Assembly: GCA_019244185.1 (NCBI GenBank)
Contig: JAFATB010000018.1
Location: forward strand, 62,001-126,000
Direction: 5' to 3'
DNA length: 64,000 bases
From: Acidobacteriota bacterium
GTDB taxonomy: Bacteria; Acidobacteriota; Thermoanaerobaculia; Gp7-AA8
Below, piece after piece: positions 1 through 8,058 of this stretch; positions within the stretch are counted from its first letter, which is position 1, and each line of letters starts with the position of its first letter. The notes beneath the pieces were generated by a model that did no database searches, was not told the DNA's origin, and saw only the letters and a program-made list of their open reading frames with translations. The translations under genes were made by a program, and so were the position numbers.

Positions 1-237
1 CGCCCACTTGCGCTCGAAGAAATGCACGTGGCTGTTCCAGAAGCCTGCGGTGATGGTCATGCCGGAAGCGTCGATGCGCCGTGCGTTCGCGGGAATCGCG
101 ACATGCGCTCTGTCGCCGACGGCCGCGATCGTGGCGCCGTCGATGACGACGACGCCGTCGCGGATTGGCGAGTCGTCGGGGCTGACGTAGATCGTCGCAC
201 CGGCGAATGCGATTGCAACGTGAGGCGCGCTTTCCAC
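1..237 (-). CDS. Amidohydrolase family protein, N-terminal part (runs off window)
   Basis: Seventy-nine codons of the 5' end lie in the window, read from a GTG at 235-237 to the window edge. The peptide has the N-terminal beta-sandwich pattern of composite-domain metal-dependent hydrolases (a DGVVVIDG strand followed by IAAVG) and then the metal-binding motif NSHVHF near residue 73, which matches the HxH of amidohydrolases such as imidazolonepropionase, dihydroorotase and cytosine deaminase-like enzymes. The substrate cannot be read from this fragment. The GTG start is preceded by TAGACT seven bases upstream and no Shine-Dalgarno, so the mRNA may be leaderless. Confidence 0.75.
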   Translation of the reverse strand, partial: MESAPHVAIAFAGATIYVSPDDSPIRDGVVVIDGATIAAVGDRAHVAIPANARRIDASGMTITAGFWNSHVHFFERKWA

Positions 238-244
238 GCGCGCC

Positions 245-250
245 AGTCTA
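245..250 (-). promoter_or_regulatory. -10 box of predicted leaderless amidohydrolase mRNA
   Basis: TAGACT on the minus strand ends seven bases before the GTG at 235-237. A transcript starting about seven bases downstream would begin at the start codon. No Shine-Dalgarno is present. Confidence 0.4.
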
Positions 251-276
251 CCTGCCTGCGAAGAACGCGAACCGCG

Positions 277-951
277 TCAGCGCCGGCTGCGACGGATGTA
301 GTGCATCGGCGCGCGCGTGACGCGGCTGCTGCAACGCTCGTCGGGACGCCACACGCGGCACGGGCGGTTCGTCGCCCGCAGCGCGTTGAGGAACGTGGGG
401 CCGGTTTCGACGTCCGCGAAGTGCAGCGAGAGCAGGATCTGAAGGCGGCTCTGCAGAATCGGATCGCTCACCGCATTCACGAGGCGCAGCGACTCCTCGA
501 CGTCGCGGAAGCGCTCGAAGAAGCCGATCATCAGCTTGCGTGCGGAGCCCGACTGCGTGAGGAACACCACCGCCACGAGCTCGACCACGAGTCCGGCGCC
601 GAGCGCCGCGATCGGCCACGGCTGGAGATAGATCGGCAGCGTCCAGCGGAACGCGAAGAGCGCCGCGAGCATCACCGCGATGCCGAGCCCCGCGAACGCC
701 GTTGCGAACCAGAAGCAGAGGTCCGCCTGCGCGAACGCCCACGCGTGATACTCGCGCAGCAGCTCGTACCGGAAGCGCACGTACCCGCGGCGGTCGTACG
801 GCTCGTCTTCGCGAATCCTGTCGATGCGCAGTTCCTCCGTCTCCATCGCCCGCCGCTTCCACGGCGAGTACCGAAGCACGGCGAACGCCGCCACGGCGGT
901 GATGCCGAGCGCGGTGAGGGCGAGAATGACGACGAGCCATGGAGAAATCAT
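277..951 (-). CDS. Membrane protein with TRADD-N-associated-like transmembrane domain
   Basis: A 224-residue protein with an N-terminal hydrophobic segment (about residues 3-26), a charged linker rich in Glu/Arg, and a pair of membrane segments at about 75-101 and 105-130. The YHAWAFAQADLCFWF stretch before the paired helices resembles the two-helix domain described in Pfam as cyanobacterial TRADD-N-associated, a domain found in suspected conflict or signalling proteins. The C-terminus is basic. This family link is from memory and is tentative; function is unknown. The ATG at 949-951 has TATATT six bases upstream and no Shine-Dalgarno. Confidence 0.65.
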   Translation of the reverse strand: MISPWLVVILALTALGITAVAAFAVLRYSPWKRRAMETEELRIDRIREDEPYDRRGYVRFRYELLREYHAWAFAQADLCFWFATAFAGLGIAVMLAALFAFRWTLPIYLQPWPIAALGAGLVVELVAVVFLTQSGSARKLMIGFFERFRDVEESLRLVNAVSDPILQSRLQILLSLHFADVETGPTFLNALRATNRPCRVWRPDERCSSRVTRAPMHYIRRSRR

Positions 952-957
952 TAAGTC

Positions 958-963
958 AATATA
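958..963 (-). promoter_or_regulatory. -10 box of predicted leaderless mRNA
   Basis: TATATT on the minus strand lies exactly six bases before the ATG at 949-951 of the membrane protein gene, so transcription would begin at or next to the start codon. Confidence 0.45.
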
Positions 964-1014
964 GATGGATGGGAAGGTGGGCGCAAGAGAGGTCCCCGTG
1001 CACGAGTCGCGGGC

Positions 1015-1410
1015 TCACCGCGCGCTGCGCGTTGGCGTGCGGTCAGGCGTGGCGTCGAGGTCGGCCGCGTCGAGATCGAAGAGCGTCGTCAGGTAGCGCA
1101 CGAACTCGCGGAGGCGGCGGCGGTCGGCGAGGGTCACGCCGTACGGTTGCTCGCCGAGGAGATCGCCGACGGTGGTGCCGAGGGAGTTGGCGATGTCGAT
1201 GAGGGTGGCGATGCGCGGGTTCTCGGCGGCGCGGCGGCGCTTGGCGGTCGCGCGCGTCCGATAGGGAACGTAATCCTCGTCGTTCTCGAGGATGCGCGAC
1301 ATCGCCGGGGTGATCGGCGCGGGGTGGTGGGGGTGCGCGCGGTTGTACTCCTCGCGGCGGCGGCGGATCGCTTTCGCCAGCGCTTTGATGTCGTAGGAGC
1401 CCTGCGGCAT
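1015..1410 (-). CDS. XRE/Cro-CI-type helix-turn-helix transcriptional regulator
   Basis: A 131-residue protein with an XRE-type DNA-binding region. Residues about 10-25 form a basic helix, and the segment IDIANSLGTTVGDLLGE (about residues 72-88) is the typical end of a Cro/CI helix-turn-helix. An unusually long insert, residues 25-65, separates the first helix from the canonical core. The C-terminal 35 residues are polar with no recognisable effector domain. The target is unknown. It sits between a convergent-free membrane protein gene and a divergent small membrane protein gene, so it may regulate its neighbours. Confidence 0.7.
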   Translation of the reverse strand: MPQGSYDIKALAKAIRRRREEYNRAHPHHPAPITPAMSRILENDEDYVPYRTRATAKRRRAAENPRIATLIDIANSLGTTVGDLLGEQPYGVTLADRRRLREFVRYLTTLFDLDAADLDATPDRTPTRSAR

Positions 1411-1521
1411 GCCCCTACGAAGTTAATGGATTCGCGAGAGGGGAGTGCCGGAAGTTGTGCAGTATAGTGTCGTAGCAGAAGAAGACTTATAGATTACATA
1501 GCTTTGCGTAGGAAACTGTTT

Positions 1522-1767
1522 ATGCGACTGCGCACGAATCCACAGCCGGTAGATGACGAGGTGAAGATGCTCGTCGCGAGGACGCGTGCGCGCCTGGCGC
1601 TGCTGGCCGGATTCACGCTGTTCCTGGTGATCGTCGCGGCGCTCGTCCTCTTCGCCTGCGGCATCGCGCCGGAGTGGCTGCAGAAGATTCTCGCGACCGG
1701 CGTGGGGGCGGAGGGAGTGATCGCGGTGCAGTACGCGTTGGGACGTCTGCCGCCGCTGCCGAAATAA
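1522..1767 (+). CDS. Small two-helix membrane protein
   Basis: An 81-residue protein with two hydrophobic segments (about residues 24-46 and 55-75) and a short basic N-terminus. I chose the ATG at 1522 over an in-frame TTG at 1504 because AGGAAAC lies at suitable distance upstream. No family is recognised. It is transcribed divergently from the XRE regulator and lies immediately upstream of the ribosomal operon, whose promoter overlaps its stop codon. Confidence 0.55.
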   Translation: MRLRTNPQPVDDEVKMLVARTRARLALLAGFTLFLVIVAALVLFACGIAPEWLQKILATGVGAEGVIAVQYALGRLPPLPK

Positions 1768-1768
1768 A

Positions 1769-1797
1769 TTGCCGGCCGCGTGTGCTTTCCGTACACT
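1769..1797 (+). promoter_or_regulatory. Promoter of rpsF operon
   Basis: TTGCCG at 1769-1774 and TACACT at 1792-1797 are separated by 17 bases, a good sigma-70-type spacing. The -35 overlaps the stop codon of the upstream small membrane protein. A leader of roughly 90 bases would separate the start site from rpsF. Confidence 0.5.
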
Positions 1798-1810
1798 TGC
1801 CGGCCCCGAT

Positions 1811-1874
1811 CCGGGTGCCCGGACAATTCTTTAACAATCTGCCAGCTCCTTGAACCCGCCGCGTGTGCGGGTTC
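1811..1874 (+). promoter_or_regulatory. Structured 5' leader of rpsF (candidate S6:S18 autoregulatory element)
   Basis: Two hairpins occur in the leader: CCGGG/CCCGG at 1811-1822, and an 8-bp perfect stem GAACCCGC/GCGGGTTC at 1852-1859 and 1867-1874 ending 12 bases before the AAGGAGG ribosome binding site. Many bacteria carry an S6:S18 binding element before rpsF; whether this leader has the conserved CCG bulge needs a covariance search. Confidence 0.35.
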
Positions 1875-1896
1875 CGCTAGGCCAGAAGGAGGTCAC

Positions 1897-2322
1897 ATGA
1901 GGACTTACGAAGTCCTGTTCATCCTTTCTCCGCAAGTGCCGGAGGAAGAAGCGACGACGCTCATCAACGACTTCAAGAGCATCGCCGAAAAGAACGGCGC
2001 GCGTCTCGTCAACGAAGAGGCGTGGGGCCGTCGCCGTCTCGCGTATCCCATCCAGAAATTCAACGAAGGCGTCTATCACCTCTTCGTGCTCGAGAGCGAG
2101 CAGTCGCTCTCCGAGCTCGACCGGCGCATGAAGAACGTCGACCGCGTGCTGCGGCACGTGATCGTGCGCACGGACCTCGAGCACAAGCGCGCCGAGAAAC
2201 TCGCCAAGCGCAATCCGAAGAAGGAGCGCGTCCGTCCGGCTCCCGCCGCCGCGGCCGCGGCTCCGGAAGCGGCCGGTCTCGACGCGATGACCGCCGGCGC
2301 GGAAGACGCGCCGCAGGCGTAA
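1897..2322 (+). CDS. rpsF: Small ribosomal subunit protein bS6
   Basis: A 141-residue bS6. The N-terminus [10 protein letters not shown] and the segment [12 protein letters not shown] are diagnostic of the family; the conserved core ends near residue 100 and is followed by a Lys-rich stretch and an Ala/Pro-rich tail of about 30 residues, which is longer than in E. coli. bS6 binds 16S rRNA together with bS18, whose gene follows 13 bases downstream. The ATG at 1897 is preceded by AAGGAGG. Upstream in-frame codons back to 1780 lack family similarity. Confidence 0.97.
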   Translation: MRTYEVLFILSPQVPEEEATTLINDFKSIAEKNGARLVNEEAWGRRRLAYPIQKFNEGVYHLFVLESEQSLSELDRRMKNVDRVLRHVIVRTDLEHKRAEKLAKRNPKKERVRPAPAAAAAAPEAAGLDAMTAGAEDAPQA

Positions 2323-2335
2323 GGAGGAACGAACC

Positions 2336-2647
2336 ATGGCAACGATGGCACCGAGAAGAGGTCCCGGCGGCCCCGGCGGCGGCGACGATCGTCGCGGCGG
2401 TCCGGGCGGTCAGCAGGGCGGCAAGAAGAAGTTCTTCTATCGCCGCAAGCGCGTCTGCAAGTTCTGCGTCGAGAAGATCGAGTACATCGACTTCAAGGAC
2501 GTGAAGACGCTCCAGCAGTTCATCCCCGAGCGCGGCAAGATCCTTCCGCGCCGCATCTCCGGTACGTGCGCGCTGCACCAGCGCAAGCTGCAGAACGCGA
2601 TCAAGCGCGCGCGCATCGCGGCGCTGCTCCCGTTCACGGCCGACTAG
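2336..2647 (+). CDS. rpsR: Small ribosomal subunit protein bS18
   Basis: A 103-residue bS18. The segment [16 protein letters not shown] and the C-terminal [14 protein letters not shown] are family signatures, and the four-cysteine pattern (two in CKFC) suggests a zinc-binding-type variant. The N-terminal 30 residues are a Gly/Arg-rich extension. It is co-transcribed with rpsF (AAGGAGG before the ATG) and binds the platform of the 30S subunit as an S6:S18 heterodimer. Confidence 0.97.
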   Translation: MATMAPRRGPGGPGGGDDRRGGPGGQQGGKKKFFYRRKRVCKFCVEKIEYIDFKDVKTLQQFIPERGKILPRRISGTCALHQRKLQNAIKRARIAALLPFTAD

Positions 2648-2654
2648 TCAACGG

Positions 2655-3707
2655 ATGATCGACATGTCCCTCCCGCCGCAGGCGGACCTGCAGAGCGAGC
2701 CGGCGCCGCTGCCCGCGCGATCCTTCGGACGCGTGGCGCGCAGCGTCGCGGGCTATTCGGCGGCGACGGCCCTGATGGTCGTCACGCCGATGCTGGTCTT
2801 CGTGCCGGCCGCGCTGTTCCACTGCGCGGTCCGCAACGGACGCCGCGCGGCGTATCTCGCCGCGACGCTGGCGATGATGCTGGCCGCAGCGTACGTCGCG
2901 GCGACGCCGTCATCGGCGCCCGGCGCGATGCAGATGGCGTGGTCGTACCTCGCGGCGGTGGCTCTGGCCATCGTCGTGCCGTCGCTCGCGGCGCTACCGC
3001 TCATCGAGCGCGGCGAGTCGTTCGGCCGCGTGCTGATGTTCCTGCTCGTGGGAAGCGCCGTCGGCCTCACGGTGACGGAAGCCGCCTCGCGGCTCCTCGC
3101 CGCGTACTCGCCGTACGCGGCCCAACTTGCGCAGGCGAAGCTGACCGGCGTCTATCTCATACGCCAGTATCACGAGAAAGGCATCCCGGCCGATCTCATC
3201 GAGGCCGTGCAGCGCTGGATCGGCTACAGCATCTTCGCGCTGACGGCGGTGATCCTGATCAACGTGACGCTGGTGTTCGTCCTCAGCCTGCTGATGCTCG
3301 GCCGGCTGAAGGCGTGGCGTGCGCTGGCCGCGCGCCGCACGGACACGCAGACGGCGGGCGCGTACTTTTTCCGCAACCTCGCGCTGCCGGACTGGCTGCT
3401 CTTCGCGTTCATCGTGGGCGGTCTCACTCCGCTCGCGAGCGGGATGCTGCAGAAGGTCGCGGCGAACGTGCTCGCGCTGGTCGCGTTCCTGTACATCCTG
3501 CAGGGACTGGCCATCTTCCGGTTCCTGCTCGTGTCGATCGGCGCGGGCATGGCCGGAACGATGCTCGGCTGGCTGCTGCTCGCGTTCCTCACGATCACCG
3601 GCGTCGGGCCGCTGCTGTTAGGCGTGGCGGGACTGTTCGATCCGTTTTTCGATTTCCGACATTTCAAGAAGCGAAAGGACGACTCTCATGAAAGTCATTC
3701 TGACTGA
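2655..3707 (+). CDS. DUF2232 (YybS-like) multi-pass membrane protein
   Basis: A 350-residue integral membrane protein with about eight hydrophobic segments and a basic C-terminus. Its position between rpsR and rplI is the usual location of DUF2232/YybS proteins in several phyla. Function is unknown. An in-frame ATG at 2664 is an alternative start. The last 20 bases overlap the start of rplI, so the two are probably translationally coupled, which links expression of this membrane protein to the ribosomal operon. Confidence 0.85.
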   Translation: MIDMSLPPQADLQSEPAPLPARSFGRVARSVAGYSAATALMVVTPMLVFVPAALFHCAVRNGRRAAYLAATLAMMLAAAYVAATPSSAPGAMQMAWSYLAAVALAIVVPSLAALPLIERGESFGRVLMFLLVGSAVGLTVTEAASRLLAAYSPYAAQLAQAKLTGVYLIRQYHEKGIPADLIEAVQRWIGYSIFALTAVILINVTLVFVLSLLMLGRLKAWRALAARRTDTQTAGAYFFRNLALPDWLLFAFIVGGLTPLASGMLQKVAANVLALVAFLYILQGLAIFRFLLVSIGAGMAGTMLGWLLLAFLTITGVGPLLLGVAGLFDPFFDFRHFKKRKDDSHESHSD

Positions 3708-4191
3708 GGAGATCCGCGGCCTCGGGACGCGCGGCGACATCGTCACCGTCAAGGACGGTTACGCGCGCAACTTCCTCCTCCCGAAGAACCTCGCCCGCGA
3801 GGCGAGCGCCAGCAATCTCAAGCAGATCGAGCACGAGCGCCGCAAGTGGGCGCTGCTCGCGCAGCAGGAGAAGGATGCCGCGCAGAAGGCCGCCGACGCG
3901 GTCAAGGGCGTGAAGATCCGCATCGAGAAGCGCGTGGGCGAGCACGGACAGCTGTTCGGCTCCGTCACCGCGAACGAGATTGCGGACGCGCTGCTCTCGC
4001 GTGGCGTGGAAGTGGACAAGCGCCGCATCGAGCTCGCGCAGCCGATCAAGAACGTCGGCATGCACGACGTCGAGGTGCGTCTGCACCGCGACGTGACCGC
4101 GCACATCCAGGTCGAAGTCGCGGCCCAGGGCGTCGAGCGTCTCGAAGAGACCGAGACCGCCGCGGCCGCGCCGGCCGAAGCCGAGCAGTAG
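3688..4191 (+). CDS. rplI: Large ribosomal subunit protein bL9
   Basis: A 167-residue bL9. The N-terminal RNA-binding domain starts MKVILTEEIRGLGTRGD and contains the family signature GYARNFLLP; a long charged helix (about residues 45-75) connects to the C-terminal domain, which carries LFGSVTANEIADAL. The C-terminus has an Ala/Glu-rich tail. It is the last gene of the rpsF operon; its start codon lies inside the DUF2232 gene, preceded by GAAAGGA. Confidence 0.97.
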   Translation: MKVILTEEIRGLGTRGDIVTVKDGYARNFLLPKNLAREASASNLKQIEHERRKWALLAQQEKDAAQKAADAVKGVKIRIEKRVGEHGQLFGSVTANEIADALLSRGVEVDKRRIELAQPIKNVGMHDVEVRLHRDVTAHIQVEVAAQGVERLEETETAAAAPAEAEQ

Positions 4192-4199
4192 CCTACAAT

Positions 4200-4232
4200 C
4201 GGAGCGCCGATGCGTCCCGCGTCGGCGCTCCG
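4200..4232 (+). terminator. Hairpin terminator after rplI
   Basis: An 11-bp perfect stem (CGGAGCGCCGA at 4200-4210, TCGGCGCTCCG at 4222-4232) with an 11-base loop follows rplI by eight bases. The T-tract after it is short (CGTTTGT), so termination may be partial, and the next gene starts only eight bases later. Confidence 0.55.
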
Positions 4233-4240
4233 CGTTTGTG

Positions 4241-5356
4241 ATGGCTGACGATCGGTACGTCGACGCTCCTCCCGCCGGTGCGGATGCCTGGCGCGAGGTC
4301 TGGCGCGACGACCGCCGCTTCCGCCCGCGCACCTCGAAACACGACTGGCTGCTGCGCCTCGTGCGCCGCCTCGTGGGCCGCGCCGGCGAGCCGGAAGCCG
4401 AGCGCCAGAAGAACTTCAACATCGCGCTGCTCGATCTCGTCGCCGACGTGCGGCGCGAGCTCGATGCGGTGCGCGGCGATCTGCGCGGCGATCTCGAAGC
4501 CGTGCAGCGCGACCTCGCCGGCGCGCTTGCCGCCGAAAGCACGCGCCTCCGCGAGCTCGTCATCACCGCCGCCAAACGCAACGACGCGCTCATCGCCGCG
4601 CTCGATCAGAAGATCGAGACGGTCGCGGTGCGGGTGCGGGATGCGGTGAACCCGAGTGTGCCGCGCGATGTGAATGTCGAAGCTCGCCGTGAAGACCTGC
4701 TCTACCGCCGCCTCGAAGACGCGTTGCGCGGCTCGGAGGCGGCGATCCGGATGGATGTCGCGCCGTACGTGCGGCTGGCCGCCGATCACCAGCCAGTGCT
4801 CGATGCCGGCTGCGGGCGCGGCGAGTTTCTCGAGGCGTGCCGCGCCGCGGGCATCGCTGCGCGCGGTGTCGATACGAACGAGCGTTCCGTCGCGGATCTC
4901 CGCGCGCGCGGGCTCGATGTTGCGCTCGCGGGCGTGCCGGAGTGTTTTGCTCCCGTCGAGGATGCGTCGCTCGGCTCCGTCGTGGCCATGCATGTTGTCG
5001 AGCATCTGCCCGTCGAGGCGTTGTTCGCGCTGTTTCGCGAATCCGCGCGCGTGCTCCGCGCGGACGGGTTGCTGATCGTCGAGACGCCGAACGCGGAGTC
5101 GGCGGCGTTCGCCGCGTCCGACTTCTGGCGCGACCCGACGCACCTCGCGCCGCGGCATGCGGCCGCGCTGACCGTCCTCGCGCGCGAGCACGGATTCGAG
5201 ATCGCCGAAGCGCGCCCCGTGCACGAGTTGCCGGATGGAACGCGCATTCCGATTCTCGAAACGGATGCGCCGGAGTTGCAGCGCGTGATTCACGCGGTGA
5301 ACGACCGCTTCTTCGCACCGCCGGACTTCAGGCTGATCGCGCGACGGATGGCGTGA
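4241..5356 (+). CDS. Class I SAM-dependent methyltransferase (LPS-type)
   Basis: A 371-residue protein. Residues about 45-130 form a charged coiled-coil-like region, followed by a Rossmann methyltransferase domain with SAM motif I LDAGCGRGEFLEA, an acidic residue in VDTN, motif IV-like HVVEHLP and a typical RVLRADGLLIVETPN strand. The combination of an N-terminal helical region and this domain resembles methyltransferases of O-antigen or polysaccharide clusters, but the substrate is not determinable. ATG at 4241 directly follows an in-frame GTG at 4238. The hairpin just upstream may isolate it from the ribosomal operon. Confidence 0.8.
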   Translation: MADDRYVDAPPAGADAWREVWRDDRRFRPRTSKHDWLLRLVRRLVGRAGEPEAERQKNFNIALLDLVADVRRELDAVRGDLRGDLEAVQRDLAGALAAESTRLRELVITAAKRNDALIAALDQKIETVAVRVRDAVNPSVPRDVNVEARREDLLYRRLEDALRGSEAAIRMDVAPYVRLAADHQPVLDAGCGRGEFLEACRAAGIAARGVDTNERSVADLRARGLDVALAGVPECFAPVEDASLGSVVAMHVVEHLPVEALFALFRESARVLRADGLLIVETPNAESAAFAASDFWRDPTHLAPRHAAALTVLAREHGFEIAEARPVHELPDGTRIPILETDAPELQRVIHAVNDRFFAPPDFRLIARRMA

Positions 5357-5425
5357 CGGCGGGGCCCCGTTCGGTGCGCGCCCACGCTTGGGCGCCACAG
5401 CGCGTAATGCAACCGCTGCCCGACC

Positions 5426-6109
5426 TCACACTCGATCGTCGAACGGCTTGACGTCGACGACGACCGCGGCGGGCGGGGGCGGGGGGACGTGGCGCGGCAG
5501 GATCGCGCCGAGGAGCAGGCCGGCGACGAGGCCGCCGATGTGCGCGGCGTTGTCGATCTGCGGGAAGCGCGACACCACGATCAGATTGAGCGCCGCCCAG
5601 AAGATGCATTGCTTGACGATGCTGCGGCCCATGCGGTCGTGACGCCAGCGCGGCGAGCGCAGGATCGACGAGATGAACGCGCCGAGGATGCCGAAGATCG
5701 CGCCGCTCGCGCCGACGGAGGCGCCGGCGTTGTGCAGCACGCTCGTGAGCGACGCGACGATGCCGGCGCTGAAGTAGATGATGAGAAAGCGGCGCGTGCC
5801 GAACATCAGCTCGTACAACGGTCCGAGTTGATACAGCGCGAAGAGGTTGACGGCCAGATGTAGCAGGTCGCCGCCGACCGTGCCGTCGCCGTGGAGAAAC
5901 ATCGCGGTGACGAGGCGCCAGTACTGGCCCGCGCGCACGGCCTCGGGGATCGTCGCGCCGAGCAACGCAAGGCGTTCGCCGTTGCGCCATGCGCCGGTGA
6001 GGATCTCGATCGCGAAGCCGGCGAGAATCGCGCAGATCAGAAACAACGCGGCTGGCGTGCGCCGGCGTCGTCGCGGGCGCGGTGGCGGTGCGGTGGCGAA
6101 CTCGCTCAC
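5426..6109 (-). CDS. Rhomboid family intramembrane serine protease
   Basis: A 227-residue membrane protein with about six membrane segments. The catalytic dyad is visible: Ser in GASGAIFG (about residue 131) and His in HIGGLVAG (about residue 188), along with the HLAVNLFALYQLG loop carrying the conserved His and Asn of the oxyanion region. N-terminal 20 residues are Pro/Arg-rich and cytoplasmic; the C-terminus is Pro-rich. Rhomboids cut single-pass membrane proteins within the bilayer. Its ATG overlaps the stop of the SDR gene by four bases (ATGA), so the two form a coupled pair. Confidence 0.9.
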   Translation of the reverse strand: MSEFATAPPPRPRRRRRTPAALFLICAILAGFAIEILTGAWRNGERLALLGATIPEAVRAGQYWRLVTAMFLHGDGTVGGDLLHLAVNLFALYQLGPLYELMFGTRRFLIIYFSAGIVASLTSVLHNAGASVGASGAIFGILGAFISSILRSPRWRHDRMGRSIVKQCIFWAALNLIVVSRFPQIDNAAHIGGLVAGLLLGAILPRHVPPPPPAAVVVDVKPFDDRV

Positions 6110-6888
6110 CGGCGCTCCAGCAGCGCGGAGACTCGGCGCATCAGCAAGTGAGCGGTTCGTGGGAACGTTTCTTTGAGGCGCATGTAGAGATGTGCGAATG
6201 GCGGCAGGATGCGGCGATACCCTCCGTCCTCGGCGGCATCGCAGACCGCGCGCGCGACGCGCTCCGGCGACACCGCGCCGATCAGCCGCGACGCACCCGG
6301 CATTTTCCCGCGCTCGGCTTTGACGAAAAACTCGCTCTCCGTCGTGCCGGGGCAGACCAGTGCAACGCGCACGCCGCGGCCGAGCACCTCATCGCGCAGC
6401 GCTTCCGTGAAACCGATGACGGCGAACTTCGTCGCGCAGTACCCGCCCATCCGCGCGTAGCCCATGATGCCGGCGATCGACGCCACGTTGACGATCGTCC
6501 CCGATCCGCGCGCGATCATGCGCGGCAGCGCGGCCTGCGTGCAGTGCACGACGCCGAAGTAGTTCGTGTCCATCATCGCGCGCAACTCCTCCGCGGACGC
6601 GTCGGCGATCGCGGCGAACGTCGCGAAGCCGGCGTTGTTGACGAGCACGTCGACGTCGCCCGCAGCCTCGATGAGACGGAGGCAATCGCCGGCCTGCGTC
6701 ACGTCGGTCGCGACGGCCGTCGCGCGCACGCCGAGGGCGCGGCAATCGGCGGCGGTGCGCTCCAGTTGCTCGAGGCGGCGGGCGCCCAGAACGACGTTCG
6801 CGCCGCGGCGCGCGAGCTCGAGCGCGGTGGCGCGGCCGATCCCGCTGGAAGCTCCTGTAACGACGGCGGTTTTCCCTCGCAGATCCAT
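6106..6888 (-). CDS. Short-chain dehydrogenase/reductase (SDR)
   Basis: A 260-residue classical SDR. The NAD(P)-binding motif is TGASSGIG near the N-terminus, NNAG lies near residue 87, and the catalytic set comprises Ser in NVASIAG, Tyr and Lys in YCATK (about residue 150). The C-terminal part (TFPRTAHLLMRRV) is longer than the core domain and hydrophobic/basic, as in SDRs of the DltE/YqjQ type. Arg at the second turn suggests possible NADP preference. Substrate is unknown. It is the first gene of a two-gene unit with the rhomboid protease and divergent from ilvE. Confidence 0.88.
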   Translation of the reverse strand: MDLRGKTAVVTGASSGIGRATALELARRGANVVLGARRLEQLERTAADCRALGVRATAVATDVTQAGDCLRLIEAAGDVDVLVNNAGFATFAAIADASAEELRAMMDTNYFGVVHCTQAALPRMIARGSGTIVNVASIAGIMGYARMGGYCATKFAVIGFTEALRDEVLGRGVRVALVCPGTTESEFFVKAERGKMPGASRLIGAVSPERVARAVCDAAEDGGYRRILPPFAHLYMRLKETFPRTAHLLMRRVSALLERR

Positions 6889-6924
6889 CGGCAGTGCGAG
6901 AGTTTATCGGCAGCGTTCTCGCAT

Positions 6925-6954
6925 TTGACAGTCCAAAAGTGCGGCACCTATACT
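6925..6954 (+). promoter_or_regulatory. Promoter of ilvE
   Basis: TTGACA at 6925-6930 and TATACT at 6949-6954 with an 18-base spacer make the best consensus sigma-70-type promoter in the window. A leader of about 55 bases follows, with a small perfect hairpin (GACTCG/CGAGTC at 6975-6988) and an AGGAGG at 7003-7008. Confidence 0.65.
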
Positions 6955-7015
6955 CCGGCCGAAGTCCATCCTCTGACTCGCCCGAGTCTCGCGCCGCCGA
7001 CCAGGAGGTCCCGTC

Positions 7016-7984
7016 ATGCCCTTCGAAGAAGTGAAAAAAGTGTGGATGAACGGCCGGCTGGTCGACTTCGCCGACGCGAAGGTCCACGTCTTCACGCACG
7101 CCATCCACTACGGCTCCGGCCTGTTCGAAGGGATCCGCTGCTACAACACCAAACGCGGACCGGCGATCTTCCGGCTGCCCGAGCACACGCGGCGCCTCTT
7201 CGACAGCTGCAAGATCTACCGGATGGACATGCCGTACTCCGCCGACGAGATCAACCGCGCCTGCATCGACACCATTCAGGCGAACGACTTCGAGGATTGC
7301 TATCTGCGTCCCGTCGTCTACCGCGGCTTCCACTCCCTCGGCGTGTTCCCCGGCTCGTGCCCGGTCGACGTCGTCATCGGCGCGTGGCGCTGGGGCAAAT
7401 ACCTCGGGCCTGAGGCGATCGAGCAGGGCGTCGACGTCCGCGTCTCGTCGTGGAACCGCATGGCGCCGAACACGTTCCCCGCTCTCGCCAAGGCGACCGG
7501 CAACTACATGAACTCGATCCTGATTCGCCAGGAAGCAGCGATCGACGGTTACTCCGAGGGGATCGCACTCGACGTCAACGGTTACGTGAGTGAAGGTTCC
7601 GGCGAGAATATCTTCGTCATCCGTGACAGCAAGATCTTCACGCCGCCGTTCGGCGCGTCGATCCTCGGCGGCATCACGCGCGACAGCATTCTGCGCATCG
7701 CCAAAGACTTCGGCTACGAGGTCGTCGAGTCGCTGATCCCGCGCGAGATGCTGTACATCGCGGACGAGGTGTTCTTCACCGGCACCGCCGCGGAGGTCAC
7801 GCCCATCCGCTCGATCGACCGGATGAAGATCGGCAGCGGCCGCCGCGGCCCGATCACCGAGCGGTTGCAGAAGGAGTTTTTCGCTTACATCAACGGCGAG
7901 ATTCCAGACCGCTACAACTGGCTTACGCCCGTGTACGCGGAGCGTGATGCCGCGGTGCGGAAGCCGGCTCTCGTCGCGAGCTGA
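7016..7984 (+). CDS. ilvE: Branched-chain amino acid aminotransferase
   Basis: A 322-residue fold-type IV PLP enzyme that transaminates branched 2-oxo acids to Val, Leu and Ile. Diagnostic segments are HAIHYGSGLFEGIR near the N-terminus, the PLP lysine in ALAKATGNYMNS (about residue 158), and the cofactor-phosphate loop in YVSEGSGENIF followed by GGITRDSI. Length and motif spacing match the IlvE type I family. AGGAGG lies eight bases before the ATG. No Val/Leu/Ile-rich leader peptide is visible in the short leader. Confidence 0.93.
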   Translation: MPFEEVKKVWMNGRLVDFADAKVHVFTHAIHYGSGLFEGIRCYNTKRGPAIFRLPEHTRRLFDSCKIYRMDMPYSADEINRACIDTIQANDFEDCYLRPVVYRGFHSLGVFPGSCPVDVVIGAWRWGKYLGPEAIEQGVDVRVSSWNRMAPNTFPALAKATGNYMNSILIRQEAAIDGYSEGIALDVNGYVSEGSGENIFVIRDSKIFTPPFGASILGGITRDSILRIAKDFGYEVVESLIPREMLYIADEVFFTGTAAEVTPIRSIDRMKIGSGRRGPITERLQKEFFAYINGEIPDRYNWLTPVYAERDAAVRKPALVAS

Positions 7985-7994
7985 CGTGCCGCGA

Positions 7995-8054
7995 GCGAGC
8001 ACGCCGCGCGCGGTGCCGGCGATGTTCACGCGGACGATCGCCGCGCGTGCTCGC
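7995..8054. terminator. Bidirectional hairpin between ilvE and radC
   Basis: The arms GCGAGCACG (7995-8003) and CGTGCTCGC (8046-8054) are perfectly complementary, with further complementary GC-rich bases inside, between two convergent genes. No clear T-tract is present, so it may act as an imperfect terminator or simply as an mRNA 3' stem. Confidence 0.4.
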
Positions 8055-8058
8055 ACCT

